Positions 55,750-63,952 of a stretch of DNA of 64,000 bases are shown here, piece after piece. The stretch covers positions 62,001 to 126,000 of the forward strand of contig CALRIT020000007.1 in the NCBI GenBank assembly GCA_943361925.1, in the 5' to 3' direction. The notes below the pieces were generated by a model, which made no database searches, had not been told where the DNA came from, and worked only from the letters and a program-made list of their open reading frames with translations. Numbering within the stretch: position 1 is the stretch's first letter; each line of letters starts with the position of its first letter. A program made the translations under genes and the position numbers. The DNA comes from CAISCU01 sp943361925 (GTDB taxonomy: Bacteria > Bacteroidota > Bacteroidia > UKL13-3).

Positions 55750-57414
55750 ATGATTAAAAAATCGCTCCTATTATTATTGTTGTTTGTTTCTTTTGTTAGA
55801 TTAAATGCTCAAATTACTATTACTAGAGAAGACTATGCTTTTCCCGGTGATTTTATGAGGTATGAATCAGATACTCCTGCTGCTGCTAATATCAGCACAA
55901 TTGCTTTTAAAACCGGATTGAATAAAACCTGGGATTTCTCAACAGTCCCTCATTCTTATGTGTATGATTCAATTTCATTTAGTTCGGTGCCTGCAAATGC
56001 GCCTGTTTATACCAATTTACTTGTTAAAGGTAAAAACGGTGCACACTATGAATATGCTGATAGTTCAGGCGTAAAAATGATTCTCGACAGACCCAATAAT
56101 AATATGCTGGGTTTGGCTATTAGTTTTTTGAAGTTTCCCATTACTTATGGCAATAGTTTTAGAGATAGTTTAAAGTATGGTAAATATGGTACACCATTCG
56201 ATTTTAATGCACCTATACTTGGTACCATTGGTTATGATTCTTTGCGTGCACAAATCAATGTGTTTGATACAATTACTTGTATAGCTTCCGGATTATTGAT
56301 TTTACCTGATACAAGTTGCCAGGTAATTTTGGTGAAAATAAGTAGTCTTGCTGCAACCAATTTGTACGGAAGAATGCCAACAACGGGTTGGAGAAGTATC
56401 AATAGCTTTCTTGGATTAGATTCTTCTCAAAGAACAATCGAATACCAATGGCTGGCAAAGGGAGCCAAGGGTTATATGGCACGTGCATTGTTAGATCCGA
56501 ATGGAACAGTTGTAAAAAGGTATGATCGTTTTGTGAAAAGATTCACTTATCCTTTCATCAAAAATATATCTCCTATTAGCGCTGCTAAAGGTAAAACCAT
56601 CGATTTGCAAATCAATTGTTCAGCTACAAGTCTTAAACGTTTACCTGGATTTTCTCTTTTAATCAGAAAGGGCAATTTTAAATTACCTGTTAATTCTTAT
56701 ACCATCACAAATGATACGACTGTAATAGTTAATATTACATTATTGCAATTAGATTCACTGGGTGCTTATGATGTTAGAATTGTAGACCCTTTGGCAGGCT
56801 TAATTGAATTACCAGCTTCATTCACTGTTTTACCTTTTGAAAGAACTCCCAAATTACTTTCTGTATCCATCAAAGAAAAAAATAGAAAATCATCTTATAC
56901 TGATACTTTAATCTGTAGTGGTACTCATTTTACTACCAGGGCAAATACAGTTACAGTTAAGTTTACACAGAATTCACAGCTAAGTTCATCTATCAAAACA
57001 AGTTCGATTAAAGTTATCAATGATAGCATGGTTTCATTTACAGTTAGTGTTGATAGTCTTGCTGCATATGGAGTTTATGGCATTCAGGCTTATAATTGGA
57101 TCGATAGTTTGATGGTGATTGATTCAGTTTTCAGAGTTGCTATTCCAACAGGAAATTCCTTGCTTTCAAAAACAGATTTAGGTTTAGAAATCTTTCCTAA
57201 TCCTGCCAAAGATTTTATTGAAGTGATATTTAATAATCCTGCGGGTATTGAAACTGAATTGAAGATTTTTACAATCAATGGCGCTTGTATCAAACAAGAA
57301 AAAGCAAAAACAAACTCATTTAAAATGAATATTGATGAATTGCCAAAAGGTGTTTATTTATTGATGATAAAAAACGCCGAAGTTATTGAAAGCAGGAAGT
57401 TTTTACTTGAGTAG
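55750..57414 (+). CDS. T9SS type A sorted exported protein, IPT-like
   Basis: 554 residues with signal peptide 'KKSLLLLLLFVSFVRLNAQ'. The N-terminal half (to about residue 270) has no family I recognise ('YAFPGDFMRYESDTPAAANI', 'NKTWDFSTVPHSYVYDSISF'), though the beta-rich 'TWDFS' style is common in Bacteroidota cargo proteins. Residues ~275-460 look like two IPT/TIG-type Ig-like domains ('FIKNISPISAAKGKTIDLQI'). The protein ends in a type A sorting domain ('LEIFPNPAKDFIEVIF', 'LPKGVYLLMIKNAEVIESRK'). Single gene, no clear terminator; the palindromic element at 57426 begins 12 nt after its stop codon. Confidence 0.85.
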   Translation: MIKKSLLLLLLFVSFVRLNAQITITREDYAFPGDFMRYESDTPAAANISTIAFKTGLNKTWDFSTVPHSYVYDSISFSSVPANAPVYTNLLVKGKNGAHYEYADSSGVKMILDRPNNNMLGLAISFLKFPITYGNSFRDSLKYGKYGTPFDFNAPILGTIGYDSLRAQINVFDTITCIASGLLILPDTSCQVILVKISSLAATNLYGRMPTTGWRSINSFLGLDSSQRTIEYQWLAKGAKGYMARALLDPNGTVVKRYDRFVKRFTYPFIKNISPISAAKGKTIDLQINCSATSLKRLPGFSLLIRKGNFKLPVNSYTITNDTTVIVNITLLQLDSLGAYDVRIVDPLAGLIELPASFTVLPFERTPKLLSVSIKEKNRKSSYTDTLICSGTHFTTRANTVTVKFTQNSQLSSSIKTSSIKVINDSMVSFTVSVDSLAAYGVYGIQAYNWIDSLMVIDSVFRVAIPTGNSLLSKTDLGLEIFPNPAKDFIEVIFNNPAGIETELKIFTINGACIKQEKAKTNSFKMNIDELPKGVYLLMIKNAEVIESRKFLLE

Positions 57415-57425
57415 GAACGTTTTGT

Positions 57426-57543
57426 ACATTTGCGATGGGCATGCGTTTTAACTCAAATTTAGCTTAGGGAAACGAATTTTACAACCACTAAAATCCAGTC
57501 AAACAGAGACGAATTGCACGCCTATTGCAAATGTGCTGTTATA
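57426..57543 (-). repeat. Palindromic ~120-bp element, copy A (attC-like in shape)
   Basis: 19-nt arms at 57426-57444 and 57516-57534 are inverted repeats matching at 16 of 19 positions; all three differences are transitions that leave G-U pairs. A 71-nt centre separates them, and CTGTTATA lies on the outer edge (57536-57543). Read on the minus strand it follows the stop codon of the orphan gene at 57565 and starts TATAACAGCACATTTGCAA. A copy in inverted orientation lies at 63798-63919 after another orphan gene. Confidence 0.8.
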
Positions 57544-57564
57544 AGTTGCCAGCCTAACGCAGAC

Positions 57565-58245
57565 TTAGTTTTGGTTGTCTGAGTTGAAAAAAAAATAATC
57601 TGTTTTTACTTCAATGAAACTTGTAGGGTAATATTGTTTTTTTTGGCTGTTCCATTCGTGATAATATATTCTTTTAATTATTTTACCTTCATATTCTATA
57701 GTTACATGTCTGTTACCATCAATTTGTATTAATTTACCTTTGTCTGAATATTTATATACTACAAATTCTTTGTGTGCATAGCAGTCTGCTTCATATTGTA
57801 CTAATTGCTTTTTCTCGTCAAAAGTAAAATAGTAGTCCATATGTGTTGCCTTGTTATCGAAATTTTGAAGAAATGCATAGGTAGTGTAAGTTGAGTCTGA
57901 AATATGATTTTCAGAAAATTTAGCTTTCTTATAAAATGTTGCGCCTTTTTGAATTTTGAATTGACGTGATTTAACAAAACCATCAATTTCCAGTTTATAT
58001 GAAGTGTCAGGAATAGCTTTTACTTTTACATTGTATTTTTTTAATTCGTAATCTTCAAGGTTAATCTCTTTGTTAGATTCAGATTTAATAATTAAGAACG
58101 TGTCTATTAGTTCTGCTTTTCTTTTAGGTTTATTAGGATTCAGTTTATATTCAAGAAGAATTGTAGCCTTGACAGGTTCAAATGTCTGCGCATTACCTGT
58201 TTTAAGAAACGAAAAGAAAATTAATATGTAGAATGTCTTTTTCAT
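57565..58245 (-). CDS. Orphan exported protein of unknown function (cassette A)
   Basis: 226 residues with signal peptide 'KKTFYILIFFSFLKTGNAQ'. The mature part is Lys/Tyr-rich and beta-rich ('MDYYFTFDEKKQLVQYEADC', 'YSDKGKLIQIDGNRHVTIEY'), loosely like the toxin_2/RHS-style or MORN-like 'DEKGKL' proteins, but I recognise no family. It lies alone between two boundary sequences: CTGTTATAGGCAACC upstream (minus strand, 58261-58275) and GGCAACTTATAACAG downstream. The latter is followed by the palindromic element. This arrangement suggests a mobile single-gene cassette. Confidence 0.7.
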   Translation of the reverse strand: MKKTFYILIFFSFLKTGNAQTFEPVKATILLEYKLNPNKPKRKAELIDTFLIIKSESNKEINLEDYELKKYNVKVKAIPDTSYKLEIDGFVKSRQFKIQKGATFYKKAKFSENHISDSTYTTYAFLQNFDNKATHMDYYFTFDEKKQLVQYEADCYAHKEFVVYKYSDKGKLIQIDGNRHVTIEYEGKIIKRIYYHEWNSQKKQYYPTSFIEVKTDYFFFNSDNQN

Positions 58246-58261
58246 TGTCGATGTCAGTCTG

Positions 58262-58273
58262 GTTGCCTATAAC
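58262..58273 (-). repeat. Cassette 5' boundary 12-mer GTTATAGGCAAC
   Basis: Found 16 nt upstream of the start of the orphan gene at 57565-58245. The same 12-mer with one change, GTTGTAGGCAAC, lies 4 nt upstream of the other orphan gene (63218-63229). Confidence 0.7.
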
Positions 58274-58304
58274 AGAACTATAAAATCAATTTTAAACTGA
58301 TAAT

Positions 58305-59396
58305 TTATGGATTCTGCACATACACAGTCTGTGTAGGATAAGCAAATTTACATCCACGTTTTTCGATGCAATTTAGAATTTTAATGTTGATGCGTTCCTT
58401 TACTTCTGCTTTGATTTCATAGATATTGGAGTTCACAAAATAGATGACTAAAATGTTGAGTGAGCTCGAATCGAAATCAATAAAACGTACAGTAATTTCA
58501 TCTGACGTTAAAGGCATTTCTTCAAGAATAAAACCTTTGATATCTTCAATAATTGTGAGTATTGATTTTGGGTCGCTGGAGTAAGTTAATGCTAGTTTAA
58601 ATTTAATTCTTCTTTGGTTACTTTGAGAAATATTATTGAGATTTGAATCAACAATTTTTTTGTTGGGAACAATCAATAAACTTCTATCTAAAGTTCTGAT
58701 TCTGGTTGTTCTGAAACCAATCTTTTCAACTTCACCGGTAATTTCACCAACTTCAACAATATCGCCAACATTAAAAGGTTTATCGATATAAATAATAAAT
58801 GAACCAATGAGATTTGCCAATGTATCCTGAGCTGCTAATGCAATGGCCAAACCTCCAATTCCCAATGAGGTAATTACTGCAGTTATGTTTACTTCAAATG
58901 CTTTGGCAAGAATCACAAAAAAGCCAAGGATATAAATCAGTATTTGAACCAATCTTCTGATAAAAGTAGCTAAATCAGGACTTATTGGTGATTCATCATG
59001 GTGTATGTAAACGTATTCCATAAAATCAACACCACGTTTAAACACACGCATAATTCCTACAATGATGGCAACAAGAAATACGGTATGAATTAACCATCTT
59101 AAACCAAATTCTTGTCCACTTGCAATATGCCATTCAATAGGAAAACTTAATCTGGAACAAGCAGCATAAACGATTACTAATTGAACCAGGTTATTAAAAG
59201 GTTTTTTGAGTAACCTTAAAAACTCATCGAAGAATTTTCCTTTGCTAAACCTTCTGAATAATCGGTAAGCAACCCATGAAAATATTCTGGCAAATACTCC
59301 ACTGAAGATGAAACCCAATAGAAGAATCAGTGCGAAACTAAAATAGTCGCGCAACGAGTTTCCCCAGTAGATTTCATCCCAGTTGAAGTTTTCCAT
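58305..59396 (-). CDS. MscS-family mechanosensitive channel
   Basis: A 363-residue inner-membrane channel with hydrophobic segments near residues 15-38, 68-82, 96-114 and 150-170. The pore helix region TM3 is 'ITSLGIGGLAIALAAQDTLA', followed by the MscS beta domain 'FNVGDIVEVGEITGEVEKIG' and 'RTLDRSLLIVPNKKIVDSN'. The C-terminal alpha/beta part is present. It protects against hypo-osmotic shock. It starts 4 nt after the glutamate dehydrogenase gene and is probably co-transcribed with it. Confidence 0.93.
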   Translation of the reverse strand: MENFNWDEIYWGNSLRDYFSFALILLLGFIFSGVFARIFSWVAYRLFRRFSKGKFFDEFLRLLKKPFNNLVQLVIVYAACSRLSFPIEWHIASGQEFGLRWLIHTVFLVAIIVGIMRVFKRGVDFMEYVYIHHDESPISPDLATFIRRLVQILIYILGFFVILAKAFEVNITAVITSLGIGGLAIALAAQDTLANLIGSFIIYIDKPFNVGDIVEVGEITGEVEKIGFRTTRIRTLDRSLLIVPNKKIVDSNLNNISQSNQRRIKFKLALTYSSDPKSILTIIEDIKGFILEEMPLTSDEITVRFIDFDSSSLNILVIYFVNSNIYEIKAEVKERINIKILNCIEKRGCKFAYPTQTVYVQNP

Positions 59397-59400
59397 TTTT

Positions 59401-60639
59401 TTATTTTACTAAATTAACCAATGCCATTTCCATTCCCTTTTTCAAAATTCCTTTTGGTTTTGGGTTGAATTGATGCACTCTCATTAAACCTTGCCAGATA
59501 GTTTTTGAAGTATCTTTAAAAATAGCTTCATCACTTAAATCTACCACATCATTACTCATGCAATAGGCAAATACTCTAGCCATACCACAATTTGCAATAT
59601 AATCAGGTAATACTGATACTTTGTCATCAGTATAATTGGCAATTGGTCCCATAAAGATTTCAGCATCAGCAAAAGGCACATTTGCACCACAGCTGATTAC
59701 TTCCAAATCATTATCCTTCATCATATCAACCTGTTCTTTGGTAACCAAACGAGAAGCAGCAGCAGGTACAAAAATTTCAGCACCAACCGACCAGATTTTC
59801 TCATTGATTTCTTCAAACGACATCATATCAGAAGACACCAAAGTATTTCCATCTTTTTTAATGAATAAATCCTTGATTTCTTCTTTTGAAAATCCACCCG
59901 GTTTTAGAATACCACCGTTTCTATCGATAATTCCAACAATGATTACACCATATAAACTTAAATAGTAAGCAGCAGCAGCTCCTACATTTCCCCAACCCTG
60001 AATGATGGCTCTTTTCATGTTTACATTACCACCCCAAATGCTGTAATAATGACGGACAGCTTCTGCTACGCCAAAACCAGTAATCATATCAGCAATTACA
60101 TAATTACGAGAAACCTCTGGAGAAAAACGATCATCTGTAATGATTTTAGAAACACCTTCTCTTAAATTGGCAATACGTTTTGCTTTGCTGGTTTCATCAG
60201 TTTTAAAATGGCCATTTACCACACCTTCTTGTGGGTGCAATAAACCGTATGATTCAGTAATTGGAATTACCTCATGAATTTCATCAACGTTTAAATCGCC
60301 ACCGGTACCATAGTAGTTTTTCAATAATGGATAAACTGCTTTATACCAACGCTCCAAAACACCTTTTTTTCTAGGGTCGGCAGGGTCGAAATTAATACCT
60401 GATTTTGCTCCACCAATTGCAGGTCCTGCGACAGTGAATTTAATTTCCATGGTTTTAGCAAGGGAAGTAACTTCATGTTTATTCAGACCTTTTCTCATAC
60501 GTGTTCCACCTCCGGCAGCACCTCCTCTTAATGAGTTGATTACTACCCAGCCTTCAGCTTCGGTTTCACTATCTTTCCATTCAAAAACAATTTCGGGTTG
60601 TTTGTCTTCGTACTTTTTAATCAGCTTTTCTAATTGCAT
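59401..60639 (-). CDS. Glu/Leu/Phe/Val dehydrogenase family protein
   Basis: A 412-residue NAD(P)-dependent amino-acid dehydrogenase. It has 'GGGTRMRKGLNKHEVTSLAK', catalytic-site 'PAIGGAKSGINFDPADPRKK', 'YYGTGGDLNVDEIHEVIP', and the dinucleotide-binding 'AIIQGWGNVGAAAAYYLSLY'. Later conserved parts are 'FVPAAASRLVTKEQVD' and 'VLPDYIANCGMARVFAYCMS'. It interconverts an amino acid and its 2-oxo acid plus ammonia; glutamate versus leucine or valine specificity cannot be decided by eye. Operon with the MscS gene. Confidence 0.9.
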   Translation of the reverse strand: MQLEKLIKKYEDKQPEIVFEWKDSETEAEGWVVINSLRGGAAGGGTRMRKGLNKHEVTSLAKTMEIKFTVAGPAIGGAKSGINFDPADPRKKGVLERWYKAVYPLLKNYYGTGGDLNVDEIHEVIPITESYGLLHPQEGVVNGHFKTDETSKAKRIANLREGVSKIITDDRFSPEVSRNYVIADMITGFGVAEAVRHYYSIWGGNVNMKRAIIQGWGNVGAAAAYYLSLYGVIIVGIIDRNGGILKPGGFSKEEIKDLFIKKDGNTLVSSDMMSFEEINEKIWSVGAEIFVPAAASRLVTKEQVDMMKDNDLEVISCGANVPFADAEIFMGPIANYTDDKVSVLPDYIANCGMARVFAYCMSNDVVDLSDEAIFKDTSKTIWQGLMRVHQFNPKPKGILKKGMEMALVNLVK

Positions 60640-60666
60640 GCTTGTGGTTTTTTATAGGTTTGATGC

Positions 60667-61743
60667 TTAAATAATATCTTTAAAATTTCCCCAAAGTGCA
60701 CCACCGATATGGTTTGTTTTACCACCGGTAACTTCACTCCAGACGTTTTCTTCGTTTCTAATTCTTAATACACCTAAAAAGGCAAAAATCAATGCTTCTT
60801 TAAAGTGAATGGTCATTTCATCAGGCAATACCAATTGTGCTTTTGTTTTGCTTTGAATTAACTGAATAAGATTGCTGTTAAAAGCACCTCCTCCGCTAAC
60901 CAAAACTCTGTCAATGTTATTTTCATTCAAAACAGCAGCAATTCTTAATGCAATATGCTCAGCAATAGTTGCCATTTTTTCTTCTTCACTGGTATCCTGA
61001 TACTTTTTTATAATTGGCCAGAATTCTGCATTAATCCATTCTCTGCCCAATGATTTTGCTTTGTTGATTTGATAAAAATCGAGTTGCTCCAATTCATTCA
61101 GTAAAATTGGATCAATTTCACCTGTAGCAGCAATTCTACCTTCTGCATCAAAACTTTGTCCCAACCAGCGAGCAATTCTGTTCATCACAATATTGCATGG
61201 AGAAATATCAAATGCTTTTACTTTTCCATCTTTTGAAAAGGAGATATTTGCAATACCACCTAAATTCAAACATGCTTCCTCTTTTGGAAATAAAAATTTA
61301 TCTCCAACCGGCACCAAAGGCGCACCCTGACCACCAAAGGCAAGGTCCATGTTTCTGAAACCATTTACCACCGGCAAACCACACATGGCTGAAATGGCAG
61401 CACCATCGCCAATTTGAGCGGTGAAACCTGCAAGAGGTTGATGAAAAATGGTATGTCCATGAGAAGCCACCAATTGTGGTTTTATTTGGTGTTTTTGAAT
61501 GAAATTTTTGATGAGGATGCCCAAATACCTACCATAAAAAGCGTCGGTTTTGGCATACAAATCAATGGGTTGTTTATAAAGTTGAGAAAGCCTAACCCTC
61601 CATTTTTCGTCATAAGGAATGGTTTCTGCAGCAATAATTCGATACTCCCAATTGCTATCTTTATAGGAAAATTCGCAGCAAGCCAAATCAACCCCATCCA
61701 TGGAACTTCCACTCATTAAACCAATTACCTGATAACTTTGCAT
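60667..61743 (-). CDS. anmK: Anhydro-N-acetylmuramic acid kinase
   Basis: A 358-residue ASKHA-fold kinase for peptidoglycan recycling (anhydroMurNAc to MurNAc-6-phosphate). It has 'VIGLMSGSSMDGVDLACCEF' at the N-terminus, 'VASHGHTIFHQP', 'AQIGDGAAISAMCGLPVVNG', 'ACLNLGGIANISF' and 'VLVSGGGAFNSNLIQLI'. It ends 'TGGKTNHIGGALWGNF'. It is 28 nt upstream of the dehydrogenase start on the same strand, so possibly heads the anmK-gdh-mscS operon. A one-mismatch -7 element (TAACTTCG) lies 22 nt before the ATG. Confidence 0.95.
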   Translation of the reverse strand: MQSYQVIGLMSGSSMDGVDLACCEFSYKDSNWEYRIIAAETIPYDEKWRVRLSQLYKQPIDLYAKTDAFYGRYLGILIKNFIQKHQIKPQLVASHGHTIFHQPLAGFTAQIGDGAAISAMCGLPVVNGFRNMDLAFGGQGAPLVPVGDKFLFPKEEACLNLGGIANISFSKDGKVKAFDISPCNIVMNRIARWLGQSFDAEGRIAATGEIDPILLNELEQLDFYQINKAKSLGREWINAEFWPIIKKYQDTSEEEKMATIAEHIALRIAAVLNENNIDRVLVSGGGAFNSNLIQLIQSKTKAQLVLPDEMTIHFKEALIFAFLGVLRIRNEENVWSEVTGGKTNHIGGALWGNFKDII

Positions 61744-61912
61744 GTATAGAAAAAAGTTTGGGCTGCGAAGTTATATTTTTTAAGCCAATTTATGCAGTCA
61801 GGCAAACGATTAGCATAATACTTGTTTTTTAAAACTTCATTTTCAGTGAAAACCTTCTTCAGGTGGTGAAAATAATCCTTGTCATATTCAAAGCAATTAA
61901 TCAAATTTGATA

Positions 61913-63211
61913 ATGGGCCAACCAAATCCAAACAATAGAAGGAACTTCATAAAAAGTTCCGGAGCTGCGCTTATCTCAGCCACTTTTCTCAAGGAAGTTT
62001 CAGGAACGAGTTTAATTCCTTCTTTACAAGAAATTAAGTCATTAGCTGATAAAGATGATTCTATGTTTTGGAAGGCTTTGCGTTTACAATTCCCATTGCA
62101 AAAAGATTCAACTTACCTCAATAATGGAACAATGGGTCCATCGCCATATCCTGTAATTGAAGCTGTTAAAAAAGGAATGATGGATGGTGACCAGTTTGGT
62201 GCATATGGAGGCTGGGAATCAACCCAAAAGAAAATTGCCGATTTTGTTGGCGCTACAGAGGATGAAATTGCACTTACCCATAATGTGACTGATGGAATTA
62301 ATATTGCTTGCTGGGGAATTCCACTAAAAAAAGGTGATGAAGTAATTTTAACTACTCATGAACATGTTGGAAATGCTTTTCCATGGCTCAATAGAAGAAA
62401 ACTGGAAGGCATTGTTATCAAAACATTTGAACCAGCATCTACAGCAGCAGAAACTTTAAACCGAATCAATTCGCTCATCACCAAAAAAACAAGAGCCATT
62501 GCCGTACCTCATATTCCATGTACACAAGGACAAATTCTTCCTGCCAAAGAAATATGTAAACTGGCTCGTGAAAAAGGAATTTTCTCTATCATAGATGGAG
62601 CTCACGGTCCGGGAATGATTCATCTCGATTTACATGATATGGGTTGTGATACTTATGCATCTTGCACTCATAAATGGTTATTGGGTCCAAAGGGAACCGG
62701 ATTTTTATATGTAAGAAAAGATTTTAGAGAAACACTTCAAGCCTATTTTGTAGGCGGAGGAAGTGATAATGCCAAGTGGAATATGGCTTTGAATCCACCT
62801 GAAATGGGCACTTACGCCGATTCTGCTCATCGTTATTATGGCGGCACACAATCATTGGGATTGTATAGAGGCGTAGATGCAGCGATTGATTTTTTTAATA
62901 CAATTGGTCCCGAAAAAATTTACAATCGCATTTTCGAATTAGGCTCTTATGCCCAAGAAAAATTGTTGGCAATGGGCGATAAAATTGAATTGATTACACC
63001 AACAGAATCTATCTCACGAGCAGGAGTAAATGGTTTTAGGTTGAAAGGAACTGATGCTGCAAAGGTTTACCAGTATTGTGCTGAAAAGAAATTCAGAATT
63101 CGCGTTGTGCACGAAAACGGATTGAATTCATTGCGTTTATCAACTCATATTTACAATTCAAAAGAAGAATTGGATGCCTTTTTTGAAGTATTGGGGAAGT
63201 ATGAGAGTTAG
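61913..63211 (+). CDS. Tat-exported class V aminotransferase (isopenicillin-N-epimerase-like)
   Basis: 432 residues. A twin-arginine signal 'NNRRNFIKSSGAALISATFL' is followed by a PLP-dependent class V fold: 'YLNNGTMGPSPYPVIEAVKK', 'ALTHNVTDGINIACWGIPLK', 'HEHVGNAFPWLNRRK', PLP-Asp in 'SIIDGAHGPGM', and the Schiff-base Lys in 'CTHKWLLGPKGTGFLYVRKD'. Export of a PLP enzyme through Tat as a folded holoenzyme is chemically sensible. The ATG at 61913 was chosen, as the longer frame would need TTG. Substrate unknown (cysteine desulfurase/epimerase-type family). Confidence 0.9.
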   Translation: MGQPNPNNRRNFIKSSGAALISATFLKEVSGTSLIPSLQEIKSLADKDDSMFWKALRLQFPLQKDSTYLNNGTMGPSPYPVIEAVKKGMMDGDQFGAYGGWESTQKKIADFVGATEDEIALTHNVTDGINIACWGIPLKKGDEVILTTHEHVGNAFPWLNRRKLEGIVIKTFEPASTAAETLNRINSLITKKTRAIAVPHIPCTQGQILPAKEICKLAREKGIFSIIDGAHGPGMIHLDLHDMGCDTYASCTHKWLLGPKGTGFLYVRKDFRETLQAYFVGGGSDNAKWNMALNPPEMGTYADSAHRYYGGTQSLGLYRGVDAAIDFFNTIGPEKIYNRIFELGSYAQEKLLAMGDKIELITPTESISRAGVNGFRLKGTDAAKVYQYCAEKKFRIRVVHENGLNSLRLSTHIYNSKEELDAFFEVLGKYES

Positions 63212-63217
63212 TGGGGA

Positions 63218-63229
63218 GTTGTAGGCAAC
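63218..63229 (+). repeat. Cassette 5' boundary 12-mer GTTGTAGGCAAC
   Basis: One mismatch from the 12-mer at 58262-58273 (minus strand). Located 6 nt after the aminotransferase stop and 4 nt before the start of the orphan lipoprotein gene, so it marks the start of the second cassette-like unit. Confidence 0.7.
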
Positions 63230-63233
63230 TTTT

Positions 63234-63791
63234 ATGACCAAATATCTTATAATTTGCTTTTTCATAATGACAATAAGTTGTAGAAACAAGTCAAATCATT
63301 ACTGGATTAACTGCTGTAATGATAGTCAATATTCTGTTGATCATACTGGAATTTTGTTTTTAACTGAAAGTGCAAATTATCAATCACTACAGTCACTTCA
63401 AGACACTCTAGGACTAATGCATTATTTAACCGAAGATGAATTGAAAAGTGCATTTGATACTACAGTAGAAGTCAAAGAATTAGATACAATAGTTTATTAT
63501 AACAATGAACTGGTTCCTTGGGATACATTATTTGTAAATGATAAATTCTCAGCCGAATTAGTATTGTTAAAGGACAATACAGATAATAGAAGTTATTATT
63601 TCCAAATTAGAACTTTTGACAAAATGAGGAAACTAATTTCAATTCAAGATTTCGCGACATGGGCAGATGGAGAAAAGAAATATTGCTCAGGAGACTTTGC
63701 AAAGGAAGAGCAGACCTTCAAAGTGACTTGTGGTGACCAAAACTCTAAATATTACTTTGACGGGGATGGAAAGATATTACCTTCAAACTAA
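63234..63791 (+). CDS. Orphan lipoprotein of unknown function (cassette B)
   Basis: 185 residues with lipoprotein signal 'MTKYLIICFFIMTISC' (lipobox TISC). The mature part is Asp/Tyr-rich with no recognised family ('YWINCCNDSQYSVDH', 'VELDTIVYYNNELVPWDTLF'-like stretch, 'FQIRTFDKMRKLISIQDFAT'). The gene has no promoter of its own visible: the ATG is 4 nt after the boundary 12-mer. It is followed 6 nt after the stop by the palindromic element. It shares no sequence with cassette A's protein, though both are exported and small. Confidence 0.72.
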   Translation: MTKYLIICFFIMTISCRNKSNHYWINCCNDSQYSVDHTGILFLTESANYQSLQSLQDTLGLMHYLTEDELKSAFDTTVEVKELDTIVYYNNELVPWDTLFVNDKFSAELVLLKDNTDNRSYYFQIRTFDKMRKLISIQDFATWADGEKKYCSGDFAKEEQTFKVTCGDQNSKYYFDGDGKILPSN

Positions 63792-63797
63792 AGCAGG

Positions 63798-63919
63798 CTA
63801 TAACAGCACATTTGCAATTATCGAGCAATTCGTCTCAGTTTGAAGGGATTTTTGTAGTTGATTAATTCGTTTTCCCGATTTACATTCGAGTTTAAATGCA
63901 GACCCGTCACAAATCTGCA
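63798..63919 (+). repeat. Palindromic ~120-bp element, copy B
   Basis: Starts CTATAACAGCACATTTGCAA. It can be aligned over its whole length with copy A (57426-57543, other strand), including identical stretches TATAACAGCACATTTGCAA, GCAATTCGTCTC and AATTCGTTTTCCC (one T fewer in A). Its outer arms (TTTGCAATT / TTTGCAGATTTG on opposite strands) are less perfectly palindromic than in copy A. Confidence 0.78.
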
Positions 63920-63952
63920 AACCTTTGGCGGTAATAGGAAAAAGAATAATTG

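Noticed and set aside
61725..61931. 68-codon minus-strand ORF upstream of anmK
   Set aside because: It reads surprisingly protein-like, but it needs a TTG start, overlaps the anmK start out of frame and overlaps the aminotransferase start on the other strand. No family was recognised.
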